Positions 1-7,996 of a stretch of 26,268 bases of DNA are shown piece by piece. The stretch lies in assembly GCA_030829925.1 (NCBI GenBank), contig JAURNZ010000069.1, forward strand, positions 1-26,268, read 5' to 3'. Origin of the DNA: Gammaproteobacteria bacterium (lineage in GTDB: Bacteria > Pseudomonadota > Gammaproteobacteria > Comchoanobacterales > Comchoanobacteraceae). The first letter of the stretch is position 1. Every line of letters begins with the position of its first letter. The notes beneath the pieces are model-generated. The model was not told where the DNA came from and made no database searches. It saw only the letters and a list, made by a program, of their open reading frames with translations. A program made the position numbers and the translations under genes.

Positions 1-165
1 GGCGAAGTAACCGCTCAATACATTACAAACCAACTCAAACCACTCAAAATACCTTGTTCTAGAATAGGTTATGGCATGCCAATTGGTGGCGAACTTGAAT
101 ACCTAGACGGCAATACAGTAAAACAAGCTTTATTGTCACGAAAAAATTGGGCAAACACACATTAA
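1..165 (+). CDS. recR: Recombination mediator RecR, C-terminal end (partial)
   Basis: Reading frame 1 is open from the window edge to a TAA at 163-165 and encodes the last 54 residues of RecR. RecR acts with RecO and RecF to load RecA on gapped DNA. The visible part begins with GEVTAQYI, the end of the TOPRIM region. It continues with the family's C-terminal signature: SRIGYGMPIGGELEYLDG, then a short tail ending SRKNWANTH. E. coli RecR has the same arrangement (SRIAHGVPVGGELEMVDG). The zinc finger and N-terminal half lie outside the window. The gene shares its strand with the DotU-like gene, 69 bp downstream, but a promoter-like sequence lies in between. Confidence 0.93.
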   Translation, partial: GEVTAQYITNQLKPLKIPCSRIGYGMPIGGELEYLDGNTVKQALLSRKNWANTH

Positions 166-185
166 ACCCTCATAAAAAGATGAAA

Positions 186-213
186 TTTACATTTGCTTGA
201 TGTAACATAAAAT
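186..213 (+). promoter_or_regulatory. Probable sigma70 promoter for the dotU-icmF pair
   Basis: A -35-like TTTACA (186-191) and a -10-like TAAAAT (208-213) are separated by 16 bp. Each matches consensus at five of six positions. Transcription would start near 219-220, just ahead of a GGAGAG ribosome binding site at 221-226 that sits 8 bp before the ATG at 235. The leader would be very short. The recR-dotU gap is only 69 bp, so read-through from recR is also possible. Confidence 0.45.
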
Positions 214-234
214 TGTTAATGGAGAGAACCTATT

Positions 235-894
235 ATGTTGGCAAATGCTATTTCTCATACAAGCGAGATCAAACCTAGCAATAAATCCATAGTTACCAAG
301 GATACAACAAACATTCAAAACGTTCCTATTGATGTTTTAAATCATCCGATGGTCAAAGCCAGTATGAATTTTATGGAAAAATTAAATACAATCCATAGAG
401 AGTCATTATTGTCGTCAACCTATTCAATGACCCAAACTGAAGCCTTACTCAAACACTTTGTTAGCCAGAGTCAAGACACCTCCCCACAGCAGTGTAAGGC
501 TGCTCAAATCATCTTAAATGGGTGGGCAAAAATGCTTTGGCAGCAAATGAGTGAAGATACCATAGAAAAAATTCGATCAATCATTAATTATTGTTTACAA
601 TTCCCACAGGATCACGCACCACTGCTCATCATTGCGTATAGGTGCCTCAATGACTTCGTTTCAGAACAAAGTCATCCTTTAACACCTATTTTAAATGACG
701 TGATATATGTTCTTGAGCAACAAGGCTTAATGACTGCAACACCGGTCTTTACGTCAAAAAACTTGTATCCGGAATACACTATCAATGAAAATAATTGTTC
801 AACCAAACTATTAAAATACACCTCTTGTAGTATTGTTTTTTTATCCTTGAGCCAAATGTGGATAGATAGCACCTGGCAGCTACTATTAACTTAA
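235..894 (+). CDS. DotU/IcmH-like inner-membrane protein (divergent)
   Basis: This 219-residue protein is probably a divergent DotU/IcmH/TssL-type subunit. That family forms an inner-membrane complex with IcmF/TssM and stabilises type IVB or type VI secretion machines. The evidence is mostly positional: its stop codon directly abuts the start of an IcmF-family gene. The shape also fits, with a soluble, largely helical body and one C-terminal hydrophobic segment at about residues 191-209, like the tail anchor of DotU. A stretch around residues 126-142 (HAPLLIIAYRCLNDFV) loosely resembles the conserved LLELxYLCLxLGF region. The classic DE and GGE-type motifs of DotU are not clear. The first 30 residues are polar and probably disordered. 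GGAGAG, 8 bp upstream, supports the ATG. No OmpA/peptidoglycan-binding domain is present. The DotU assignment is inference. Confidence 0.6.
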   Translation: MLANAISHTSEIKPSNKSIVTKDTTNIQNVPIDVLNHPMVKASMNFMEKLNTIHRESLLSSTYSMTQTEALLKHFVSQSQDTSPQQCKAAQIILNGWAKMLWQQMSEDTIEKIRSIINYCLQFPQDHAPLLIIAYRCLNDFVSEQSHPLTPILNDVIYVLEQQGLMTATPVFTSKNLYPEYTINENNCSTKLLKYTSCSIVFLSLSQMWIDSTWQLLLT

Positions 895-3222
895 ATGATT
901 TATCAAGAACTCATTATTACTACGACTACTATTACTTTATCAAGTGTACTAGTCATTGATACCTTGATGCGACCCAAACAAATTTATCAAAACTGGATTA
1001 GAAATCGTGGCATCAATCATCTTCTAAGACAAATCAAGGCATCTAAAGGTCATTGGATCATTGTTACAGGCACGGAAAAATCTGGAAAAAGCACCATCCT
1101 TCAAGACAAACAATGGAATGTTGTAAAAACTATAAATATTGGGTCACAACCAATGGTCATTTGGCAACATCAAGAAAATCCATTATGGGCATTAGAAATT
1201 TCTTTTCCAGATATGGGTGGCATTAGTGATGAATGGTGGCATAGTTTAAAAAAATTAAGCCCAAGACGAATCTATTATTTTCTAACAACAGATGAATGTA
1301 AACGATTTAAAGCCAAACATAATAGCGCTATTGAAACGCATGTCATATTATCTAATACAGATAAGATTCAGGGGTTTAGTGCCTTCATGTCAGAGATCGC
1401 AGATCCGGATATGTCATTTCCAATTGGACAGTCACAAACAAAACCTTATACAACAAATTACTTGCAAGAGTCATTTGAAAAAATTTATGCGCAGCTACAA
1501 ACTTATGGCAACAAACTTTTAAGCAAGACAACACACCCTGAAATGAAAAAAATCATTAATGATTTTCCTCAACATTATAATAATCTTCAGCTAGGACTGA
1601 ACAAAGTTATTGCTTCTATGCCCGTAAAACAAGTGTATTGTTGTGGTCAAATATGGCAAAACGGTACACCAAAGATGCTTTTTTCACCAACGCTTGGCTC
1701 AGATTTAAAAATCATTAAAAACAAAAGTCACACATGGCGAAAAACTTTATTAGTCACAACTTTATTACTTATAACCTGTCAAATAGTTTTATTTAAAAGC
1801 CATTTAAAAAAAGTATGGGAAAACCAATCCTTAGCAAAAATTACCAAGGCAGAAGCTAGCATTGAAAATCTCAAACAAAAACAACCTTTTTTAAAATTAA
1901 TTAGTCAGTTTATATCTCCAAAGTTCTTACTGTCACAGCAACAACAAGACGAAGCAGCTCAACTAGCTAAAGAATATACTGAGTCAATTGAATCTATGAC
2001 CCCAGTGATTGCAGCCTTAGATATACGTACGCTTGGCAATAAATATACTGAAAACCCCAAATTAGAACAAGTCATTCATGCTGCTTTACAATCTAAAAAA
2101 CAAGCACTTCAAGAACAATGGGATAAAGCAAGTAATGAGGAACAGTTTCTTGCAAGCCTTCATTACATCAATCGTTCATATCACATGACCGCTCCCCTTC
2201 CTGACTTGATTACAAAGACACATATTCAAACAGCTTGTTTAAATTTAACTAATCGCATGTCTACAGACGAATGTGTCAAATTTTCAAATCAATGGCTTGT
2301 ACCAGATTTTAAATCAGTTTCAAGTTTTGATGACTTGCTTGATAAATTAAAAACACAACCATATAATTCAAAAATTAAACCACTTATTCTTGAATTGACT
2401 ACATGGCTTCAAGAACTTGCTAAAAATCCTAAACGTTCCTATGCAGCATTTGAATTTTTATTAAAGAACAATACAAACCGTGATGAACAACATATTTTAA
2501 ATAGGCTTTACAAGCTAGAAAACAGCTATCCTGAGCTTAAAAACATTCAGCTAGTTGTATGGCAACTTCTTTTGGATGAAGCTGGTAAATATATGAATGG
2601 CATTTGGGTCAAAACCATTTATCCATACTATGTAAAACAATTTGGCAATCATTATCCTATTGTAAAGAATAGCCCTAAGGATGCCTCCCTAAATGCTTTT
2701 AATCAATTTTATGGCACAGGTGGCCTTATAAACATTTATTACAATAGTTATATATTGCCATTTGTTGACTCACACATTCAAACCTTTAAAAGTGTTTATC
2801 CAGGCACTGTTTTCCCTGTAAAACAAGAACATTTGAATTATTTTAAATCTGTTTCTGCAGTACAAACACTTTTATATCAAGGTGATAACTCACCTCATTT
2901 AGAAATCAATCTATCCCCAGTTTATGAAAAAGAAACTTGGGCTATTAAAAGTAATGAAATTACCATGCCAATGAATGCTCCAGTCATCATAGGCTGGCCT
3001 GCTGGCATTAGTCAAACTGCGTTCAGCGTGTATGAAGGTAGAAAAAAAGTTAGTGAATATAAAGGTATTTGGGGGTTTTGGCGTTGGTTTGAAGCAGGTA
3101 ATTTTACCAATAATGAGCTTGCTTTTCATAACCATGCATTTAAAATTAGCGGTCAAACAGAAAGTGACTTAAACTGGCTACTAATTTTAAGATCCCAATC
3201 CCCAGCTAAAACGCTTCTTTAA
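895..3222 (+). CDS. icmF: IcmF/TssM-family secretion-system inner-membrane NTPase
   Basis: This 775-residue protein belongs to the IcmF/TssM family, the inner-membrane partner of DotU/TssL. It has an N-terminal membrane segment (about residues 6-24) and a Walker A motif GTEKSGKST at residues 59-67. A second membrane segment (about 284-301) is followed by a long presumably periplasmic region. The family's C-terminal signatures are present: TGGLINIYYNSYILPFVD at about 609-626 (the GGLLDxFxxxYLxPFVD pattern) and GWPAGIS followed by WGFWRWFEAG at about 700-735 (TssM has W-PG and GPWALFRL there). It is shorter than Legionella IcmF (about 970 residues) and most T6SS TssM (above 1100). Because both ends are conserved, the missing length appears internal. 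The ATG at 895 follows the dotU-like TAA with no gap, which implies coupled translation. Type IVB IcmF versus type VI TssM cannot be settled from this window; size and apparent relatives favour IcmF. Confidence 0.85.
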   Translation: MIYQELIITTTTITLSSVLVIDTLMRPKQIYQNWIRNRGINHLLRQIKASKGHWIIVTGTEKSGKSTILQDKQWNVVKTINIGSQPMVIWQHQENPLWALEISFPDMGGISDEWWHSLKKLSPRRIYYFLTTDECKRFKAKHNSAIETHVILSNTDKIQGFSAFMSEIADPDMSFPIGQSQTKPYTTNYLQESFEKIYAQLQTYGNKLLSKTTHPEMKKIINDFPQHYNNLQLGLNKVIASMPVKQVYCCGQIWQNGTPKMLFSPTLGSDLKIIKNKSHTWRKTLLVTTLLLITCQIVLFKSHLKKVWENQSLAKITKAEASIENLKQKQPFLKLISQFISPKFLLSQQQQDEAAQLAKEYTESIESMTPVIAALDIRTLGNKYTENPKLEQVIHAALQSKKQALQEQWDKASNEEQFLASLHYINRSYHMTAPLPDLITKTHIQTACLNLTNRMSTDECVKFSNQWLVPDFKSVSSFDDLLDKLKTQPYNSKIKPLILELTTWLQELAKNPKRSYAAFEFLLKNNTNRDEQHILNRLYKLENSYPELKNIQLVVWQLLLDEAGKYMNGIWVKTIYPYYVKQFGNHYPIVKNSPKDASLNAFNQFYGTGGLINIYYNSYILPFVDSHIQTFKSVYPGTVFPVKQEHLNYFKSVSAVQTLLYQGDNSPHLEINLSPVYEKETWAIKSNEITMPMNAPVIIGWPAGISQTAFSVYEGRKKVSEYKGIWGFWRWFEAGNFTNNELAFHNHAFKISGQTESDLNWLLILRSQSPAKTLL

Positions 3223-3842
3223 CAACTTGTATCTGGCTTCCACATTGTTAAACTCTGCAACACAACATCATACTCTTCTTGTTTAAAGTATACCTTGATA
3301 TACTTTAACAGGTCTAATGCTGTCACATCACCTTTTAAAGCTGAAATACCGTACCAAAATAACGCTCTGGATAAATCTTTATCCACCCCAACGCCGTTTG
3401 CATACATCCATCCTAGGACATTCATACTAGCCGTATCGCCTTTTTGTGCAGCTTTCATAATCCAAAGATAAGACAAATTAAAGTCTTGTCCAACATATTC
3501 TCCTCTTAAAAAAAGGAAACCTAACTCTCTCATCGCAATTAGATCACATTGATTTGCAGCCTTAATTAAAAGAGCTTTGCCGAGCTTTACATCTTTTTCA
3601 ACATACTCACCCTCTAATAGCATCAATGCGTACCTTCTCCTTATATCTGGCGTCCAAGATGATTCTTGTTCAGACCATAGATGATACGCTAATTGCACAT
3701 CACCCATTTCAAATGCTGCAATTGCCTGGACACTTGGAGAATTTCGGTTGCATTCAAATAAAAATAAAATTACCAATAAAGTGAATAATGATCCTATGAC
3801 GCGCCAATAGACACCTGGCACAAGAAAATTTTTTAAATTCAT
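3219..3842 (-). CDS. Membrane-anchored Sel1-like repeat protein
   Basis: This 207-residue protein has an N-terminal hydrophobic anchor at about residues 14-30. A cysteine follows at 31, but the preceding residues (LFE) do not form a good lipobox. Three consecutive Sel1-like (TPR-related) helical repeats cover about residues 66-101, 102-137 and 138-173. They share the spaced pattern A-x-x-x-LG-x-x-(Y/F)-x-x-G-x-x-V-x-x-D and the A-x-x-W-x-x-x-A-A-x-K-G-D motif. Such repeats mediate protein-protein contacts; several Legionella Sel1 proteins take part in host interaction, but no such role can be read from this sequence. It is the last gene of the leftward operon. Its ATG overlaps the sdhE stop codon by 4 bp, and its own stop codon overlaps the oppositely oriented icmF stop codon (3219-3222). 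No terminator lies between the convergent genes. Confidence 0.8.
   Translation of the reverse strand: MNLKNFLVPGVYWRVIGSLFTLLVILFLFECNRNSPSVQAIAAFEMGDVQLAYHLWSEQESSWTPDIRRRYALMLLEGEYVEKDVKLGKALLIKAANQCDLIAMRELGFLFLRGEYVGQDFNLSYLWIMKAAQKGDTASMNVLGWMYANGVGVDKDLSRALFWYGISALKGDVTALDLLKYIKVYFKQEEYDVVLQSLTMWKPDTSC
3283..3308. repeat. AT-rich perfect inverted repeat inside the Sel1 gene
   Basis: TTAAAGTATA (3283-3292) and TATACTTTAA (3299-3308) are perfect 10-bp inverted repeats separated by 6 bp. The structure lies within the 3' part of the Sel1-repeat gene and about 60 bp past the icmF stop codon. It has no U-tract on either side and a weak A/T stem, so it is not a standard terminator. It could still end or protect the 3' end of the icmF transcript, since the convergent genes leave no intergenic space. 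Confidence 0.4.
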
Positions 3843-4066
3843 GATAAAATCAACTTTACAATATGAATATATGACTCTTCAGGTGGTTCACCATAAATTA
3901 ACCATTGCTGCAAAAGAGGGTCTTGTAACTCTAACAATTTATAAAATGCGTCTTTTTCTATATCGGTTAGTGAATCAAATTTATTTTCTAAAAAACGTGA
4001 AAAAATCACATCTAACTCTAAAACACCCCTACGACAACGCCATTTAATTTGGTCTTTACTAAACAT
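3839..4066 (-). CDS. sdhE: FAD assembly factor SdhE (succinate dehydrogenase flavinylation)
   Basis: This 75-residue protein belongs to the SdhE/YgfY (Sdh5) family, which promotes covalent attachment of FAD to the succinate dehydrogenase flavoprotein in the cytoplasm. Near the N-terminus, IKWRCRRGVLELD (about residues 7-19) contains the conserved RGxxE motif. The following FDSLTDIEKDAFYKLLELQD and LLQQWLIYGEPP match the family pattern (YDSLSDDEKxxFxxLLExxDPDLFxWL). Length is near the usual 80-90 residues, with a short C-terminus. Its ATG at 4066 overlaps the end of alr by 8 bp, and its stop overlaps the Sel1-gene ATG by 4 bp, so it sits in a translationally coupled chain. No sdhCDAB genes are in the window. 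An older annotation of this family as the toxin/antitoxin component CptB exists; the SdhE reading is better supported. Confidence 0.9.
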   Translation of the reverse strand: MFSKDQIKWRCRRGVLELDVIFSRFLENKFDSLTDIEKDAFYKLLELQDPLLQQWLIYGEPPEESYIHIVKLILS

Positions 4067-5099
4067 GATAATTCACTTCGATATTCATACGTCTATGTTT
4101 TAAATTTGTAATGATCGAATGATGTGCAAAAGGATATCCTTGAAAAATATTCGCATGAGGGCCAATTATTTCAACATAATCACCGACTTTTGCTTCGATA
4201 TTTCCCATATCAACGGCAATAAAGTCCATAGAAACTTTACCTACAATTGAAACTTTTTGACCTTTTAATGCAAGCCAACTTCCACTAGATAAATGAAGTG
4301 GAAAACCATCTCCATAACCTATTGCAGTGATTGCAATTCGGGTATCTTTTTCAAACTGAAAAGCATGATCATAACCTACATACTCTCCTGCTTTAATATT
4401 TCTAATTTGATAAATGGGTGCTTTCAATTCAATTGCCAATTTCATATCCCAACTTGGATCTGCCTCTAAACCATATAGCATTAAACCAGGTCTAATCCAA
4501 TCACCTATCGGATTAAGTCCTTGTGAAACTGTACAGCTTCTGGCATGCGACAGTGGCAAATCATAAGATTTTGTTAGTTTTAACCAGGTCTCTAATTGGG
4601 TTTTGAACATTGAAGAATGGATTTCTGAGTCCATAAAATGCGTCATCAATACAAGTTTGTCTTTTGAAAATTGTTGTAATCGCTTAATTGATTCATCCAT
4701 ATAACCTGTAGGTAGACCCAACCGATTGAAACCTGTATTAATTTTTAGCCAATATCGACCTTTAATGTTGTTTTTTTCAATAATATCAATCATCTCAGCA
4801 CTATAAACTACGACTGTAATGTCTTGCTTACTAGCCCTTAATAATGAATTTCTGTCAGGCGGTGTGGACGCATCCACAATGACTTTATCTGCATAAATAC
4901 TTCTAAGTTTAACAGCTGCATTCAAGTCAGTCACACCAAAACCGTCGGCCTTACTCAATATAGAAGAGACGATTTCATCTGACATACTATACGCATTCTG
5001 TTTCAAATAGGCTAAAATCTTTGTATTAGGATATCTTTTTTTTATTTGAGATATGTTATGAACTAATGCATTTGCATTGATGGTTAATACTGAATTCAT
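4059..5099 (-). CDS. alr: Alanine racemase (divergent active-site motifs)
   Basis: This 346-residue PLP enzyme of fold type III interconverts L- and D-alanine for peptidoglycan precursors. The PLP lysine is K33 in YLKQNAYSMS, where most alanine racemases have VKANAYGHG. The second catalytic base, Tyr262, lies in IGYGDGFP. RLG at about 126-128, IRPGLMLYGLE at about 202-212 and VSMDFIAVDMG at about 289-299 are typical. Some motifs deviate: KINTGFNRLG in place of KxDTGMxRLG, HARSC (about 185-189) in place of HxxNS, and no recognisable TIPYE or terminal RVPRVY; the C-terminus reads HRRMNIEVNYHV. Length is slightly below the usual 355-370. The gene follows dnaB after 9 bp and overlaps sdhE by 8 bp. 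The position next to dnaB is the standard gammaproteobacterial one, which supports alr over another racemase. Confidence 0.9.
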   Translation of the reverse strand: MNSVLTINANALVHNISQIKKRYPNTKILAYLKQNAYSMSDEIVSSILSKADGFGVTDLNAAVKLRSIYADKVIVDASTPPDRNSLLRASKQDITVVVYSAEMIDIIEKNNIKGRYWLKINTGFNRLGLPTGYMDESIKRLQQFSKDKLVLMTHFMDSEIHSSMFKTQLETWLKLTKSYDLPLSHARSCTVSQGLNPIGDWIRPGLMLYGLEADPSWDMKLAIELKAPIYQIRNIKAGEYVGYDHAFQFEKDTRIAITAIGYGDGFPLHLSSGSWLALKGQKVSIVGKVSMDFIAVDMGNIEAKVGDYVEIIGPHANIFQGYPFAHHSIITNLKHRRMNIEVNYHV

Positions 5100-5108
5100 A
5101 AGTTTAAG

Positions 5109-6491
5109 TTACTCCGAATATTGGGCAGCTTCAACTACTTCGTGAATATAATTTTCAAAACGAACATATTCACCTAAAAATGTTAATCTTACTTTACCTA
5201 TTGGACCATTTCTTTGTTTACCAATGATAATTTCAGCAACCCCTTTGTCTGGGCTATTTTCATTATATACTTCATCTCTATAGATAAATCCAATAAGATC
5301 AGCATCCTGCTCAATCGCACCTGACTCCCTCAGGTCTGACATAATTGGTCTTTTATCTTGTCGCTGCTCTAAACCACGATTAAGTTGTGATAAGGCAATC
5401 ACTGGAGTACTAAGCTCTTTTGCAATCATCTTTAATGATCTTGATATGATCGAAATTTCGTTGGTACGGTTGTCTTTAGACTCTGGCACTTGCATCAACT
5501 GAAGGTAATCTACAAGTACTAAACCAATTTCACCATGCTGTTTAGCAATGCGTCTTAAACGACTTTTGATTTCATTTGGTGACAACCCGGGCTGATCATC
5601 AATGAAGATTGGTACATCTGACAACATGCTCATTGCAGATGTTAATCTCGGCCAATCATCTTCATTGAGCTGACCTGTTCGAAGCCGTTGTTGGTTAATT
5701 CTGCCTAATGAGGATAACATACGCATAACAATCATTTCACTTGGCATTTCTAAGCTGAAAATAACTACAGGTTTTTTAGTTTGTATAGCTGCATGCTCGG
5801 CAATGTTTACCCCAAAAACAGTCTTCCCCATTGATGGTCTACCTGCAATGATGACTAAATCACCAGCTTGCAACCCAGATGTCATCTTGTCTAAATCTGA
5901 GAAGCCTGTTGGCAAGCCTGTGATGGCACCTTTCATTTCATGTAGTAAGTCAATTTTTTCTGCTGTTCTTGCAAGAATGTCACCCAGAGACTCAGGCATA
6001 GAGTCTGATGATGAACGCTGATCACTTATGGCAAATATTTTTTGCTCTGCTTTATCGATGATTTTTTCCCAATCATCGCCTTCTTTGGGCTGATAAGCTG
6101 AAGATGCAATTTCTTGACATGTGCTGATCAACTGCCTAAATACAGCTTTTTCGCGTACTACTTTTGCATAAGCAACAATATTAATAATGCTAGGGATAGA
6201 CTGGAGACAATGGTAAAGATAGGATTCACCACCAACTTCTTCAATTTTTTTCTCTTGAGATAAAGATTCTACCAATATGGCTGCATCAAAAGGTTTATCT
6301 TGTCTTGCTAGACCTTCAATGATTTCATATAGGAGTTTATGTTGGGGCATGTAGAAGTCTTTCGCATTCAAAACTTCAGACACACGTTCAAAGCAGGATG
6401 GCTCAGACATCAATGCCCCTAATATAAATCGTTCGGCCTCTTGCGCATGAGGAGGTATTTTTAAATGATCCTCTGCTTTGACCTCAACCAT
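5109..6491 (-). CDS. dnaB: Replicative DNA helicase DnaB
   Basis: This 460-residue protein is the hexameric 5'-3' replicative helicase that unwinds DNA at the fork and interacts with DnaG primase. The N-terminal domain (about residues 10-115) starts with PPHAQEAERFILGALM. The RecA-like motor domain has Walker A GRPSMGKT at 217-224, Walker B LVLVDYLQLM at about 324-333, and a downstream LSQLNRGLEQR/DLRESGAIEQDAD block typical of DnaB. Length is normal (E. coli 471) and there is no intein. Its ATG shares one base with the rplI stop codon (TAATG at 6493-6489), so translation is probably coupled to L9. alr follows after 9 bp. Confidence 0.98.
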   Translation of the reverse strand: MVEVKAEDHLKIPPHAQEAERFILGALMSEPSCFERVSEVLNAKDFYMPQHKLLYEIIEGLARQDKPFDAAILVESLSQEKKIEEVGGESYLYHCLQSIPSIINIVAYAKVVREKAVFRQLISTCQEIASSAYQPKEGDDWEKIIDKAEQKIFAISDQRSSSDSMPESLGDILARTAEKIDLLHEMKGAITGLPTGFSDLDKMTSGLQAGDLVIIAGRPSMGKTVFGVNIAEHAAIQTKKPVVIFSLEMPSEMIVMRMLSSLGRINQQRLRTGQLNEDDWPRLTSAMSMLSDVPIFIDDQPGLSPNEIKSRLRRIAKQHGEIGLVLVDYLQLMQVPESKDNRTNEISIISRSLKMIAKELSTPVIALSQLNRGLEQRQDKRPIMSDLRESGAIEQDADLIGFIYRDEVYNENSPDKGVAEIIIGKQRNGPIGKVRLTFLGEYVRFENYIHEVVEAAQYSE

Positions 6492-7057
6492 TATGCTTCG
6501 TCGTCACCATCAACGTCTTTAATTTCAGCATCAGCTTCCTGTGCTGGCTCAACCTCTTCTGGTGTCGCTGTAGCTTTCTTTCTAGAAGTTTTTGTTTGCT
6601 CTTCAATAGGCTGATCACTAATCACCTTAAATTTAAGTTGCAAACTTAAATCTGGATGCACTTGAAGTAAGTAATTATATTCACCCAGAGACTTAACTGG
6701 ACCATCGATGATTTTTAATTCACTTCTTAGAACTTCATGACCATGTTTGACATACATATCAACTATCTCACTGACAGTAATAGACCCAAAAATTTGATCA
6801 CCTTCTCTAACCTTTGACTCAAATACAATTGCTTGCTTTTTAAGAATATCGGCTCTTTTTTGAGCTAAAGCTAGTTTTTCAGATTCATTCGCTTCCAAAT
6901 CTTTTCTAATTTTTTCAAATTCCGCAAGGTTTTCTTGGTTGACGGCCATTGCCTTACCCTGTGGGATTAAAAAGTTTCTTGCATAACCAGAGCGAACATC
7001 AACATGATCACCTACGGTTCCTAAATTCAAAATTTTTTCTTTTAACAATACACGCAT
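6491..7057 (-). CDS. rplI: 50S ribosomal protein L9 with long acidic C-terminal tail
   Basis: This is ribosomal protein bL9, which binds 23S rRNA near the L1 stalk. The N-terminal rRNA-binding domain is classic: MRVLLKEKILNLGTVGD followed by VRSGYARNFLIPQGKA at about residues 20-37. The connecting helix and C-terminal domain (KSLGEYNYLLQVHPDLSLQLKFKVI) follow. At 188 residues it exceeds the usual 147-150. The extra 35-40 residues after about position 148 form a low-complexity tail, first Thr/Lys-rich (TSRKKATATPEE) and then strongly acidic, ending DVDGDDEA. A GAGG ribosome binding site lies about 9 bp before the ATG. The gene is preceded by the DUF2232-like gene after 27 bp and overlaps dnaB by one base. 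Confidence 0.96.
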   Translation of the reverse strand: MRVLLKEKILNLGTVGDHVDVRSGYARNFLIPQGKAMAVNQENLAEFEKIRKDLEANESEKLALAQKRADILKKQAIVFESKVREGDQIFGSITVSEIVDMYVKHGHEVLRSELKIIDGPVKSLGEYNYLLQVHPDLSLQLKFKVISDQPIEEQTKTSRKKATATPEEVEPAQEADAEIKDVDGDDEA

Positions 7058-7084
7058 ATTTTTTTCCTCGTAATTTAACTATAA

Positions 7085-7996
7085 CTAAGTATCAACTGAC
7101 ACTCTTTTAAAAATCTCACGCCAATCAGCAAAGTAGTCTGTTACTGCCAATAGCACAATAAATATCTTAAAAATATCTGACATCATGAGTAAGAACAGAC
7201 TCAAAATTGTCATAATATAAATCCATACTGGTTTTTTAAATAGATACCAAGAAACACACAATAGTACATACACACCATATAATGCTAGTGAACCAAATAC
7301 TATAGGCGCAATATCAACCATCCAATTGTATTTCAACAACCAAGCAGCAATACCAAATAAGCTAATAATAGGAATGATTAATCCCATTTTGGCATTTAAT
7401 AATTCGGTATATATCTTATCACTACTTTTAATAAGAGCATTCCATAACAACCCAATAACCAAGCCCAACATGGCTGAATATATCGCAGACATAGCTGCAA
7501 GTCCTGTTGCCAGCCTAGATAGACCATTGAAAACATCCTCAACCTGCTTTGGTTCTATGGTTTTTTCATTCAAAACAAGTTTCTTTATTGGTGCGAAACG
7601 TTCCAACCACCATGATGAAATGTCAGGAAAGAATATATGGATTATAATAACCGACAACATAGCTAATACAATCAACAACTCAAATGAAAGCATGATTGAT
7701 CCATATTTTTTGTAGATATCTGCAGCCAGCATTAAAGCAATGAATGGGATCACAGCAATCAATGACTGAGTAACTAAAAACGTAACTAACATTGCAACAA
7801 GTGCTAATGGCGCACTTTGTGACAAATCATGCCGACTATGCACCAAAACTATAAAAGATGTTGCTATCCAATAGAGCGGAATACCAAAAAGTGTTGATAA
7901 TGTTACAAGTAAAGCCGTAAAGACTATTCCAGACAATAGATTGTCAGCGTATCTTTCACCATACTTAGTAACAATATTGGCAGCTTTATTAGGCAT
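7085..7996 (-). CDS. DUF2232-like polytopic membrane protein
   Basis: This protein of about 303 residues has roughly seven or eight hydrophobic segments (about 21-52, 63-92, 101-123, 163-188, 206-221, 228-252, 257-290). It matches in position and shape the DUF2232-type membrane protein found between rpsR and rplI in Legionella and Coxiella relatives; its function is unknown. The ATG at 7996 (MPNKAANIV) is preferred over an upstream in-frame ATG at 8035 because it gives an 8-bp overlap with the preceding gene rather than 47 bp. Neither start has a clear ribosome binding site, so translation probably depends on coupling with the ribosomal-protein gene upstream. No catalytic motif was recognised. 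Confidence 0.75.
   Translation of the reverse strand: MPNKAANIVTKYGERYADNLLSGIVFTALLVTLSTLFGIPLYWIATSFIVLVHSRHDLSQSAPLALVAMLVTFLVTQSLIAVIPFIALMLAADIYKKYGSIMLSFELLIVLAMLSVIIIHIFFPDISSWWLERFAPIKKLVLNEKTIEPKQVEDVFNGLSRLATGLAAMSAIYSAMLGLVIGLLWNALIKSSDKIYTELLNAKMGLIIPIISLFGIAAWLLKYNWMVDIAPIVFGSLALYGVYVLLCVSWYLFKKPVWIYIMTILSLFLLMMSDIFKIFIVLLAVTDYFADWREIFKRVSVDT

Noticed and set aside
3841..4047. Small plus-strand reading frame opposite sdhE
   Set aside because: It lies entirely antisense to the well-supported sdhE and has no ribosome binding site or recognisable product.
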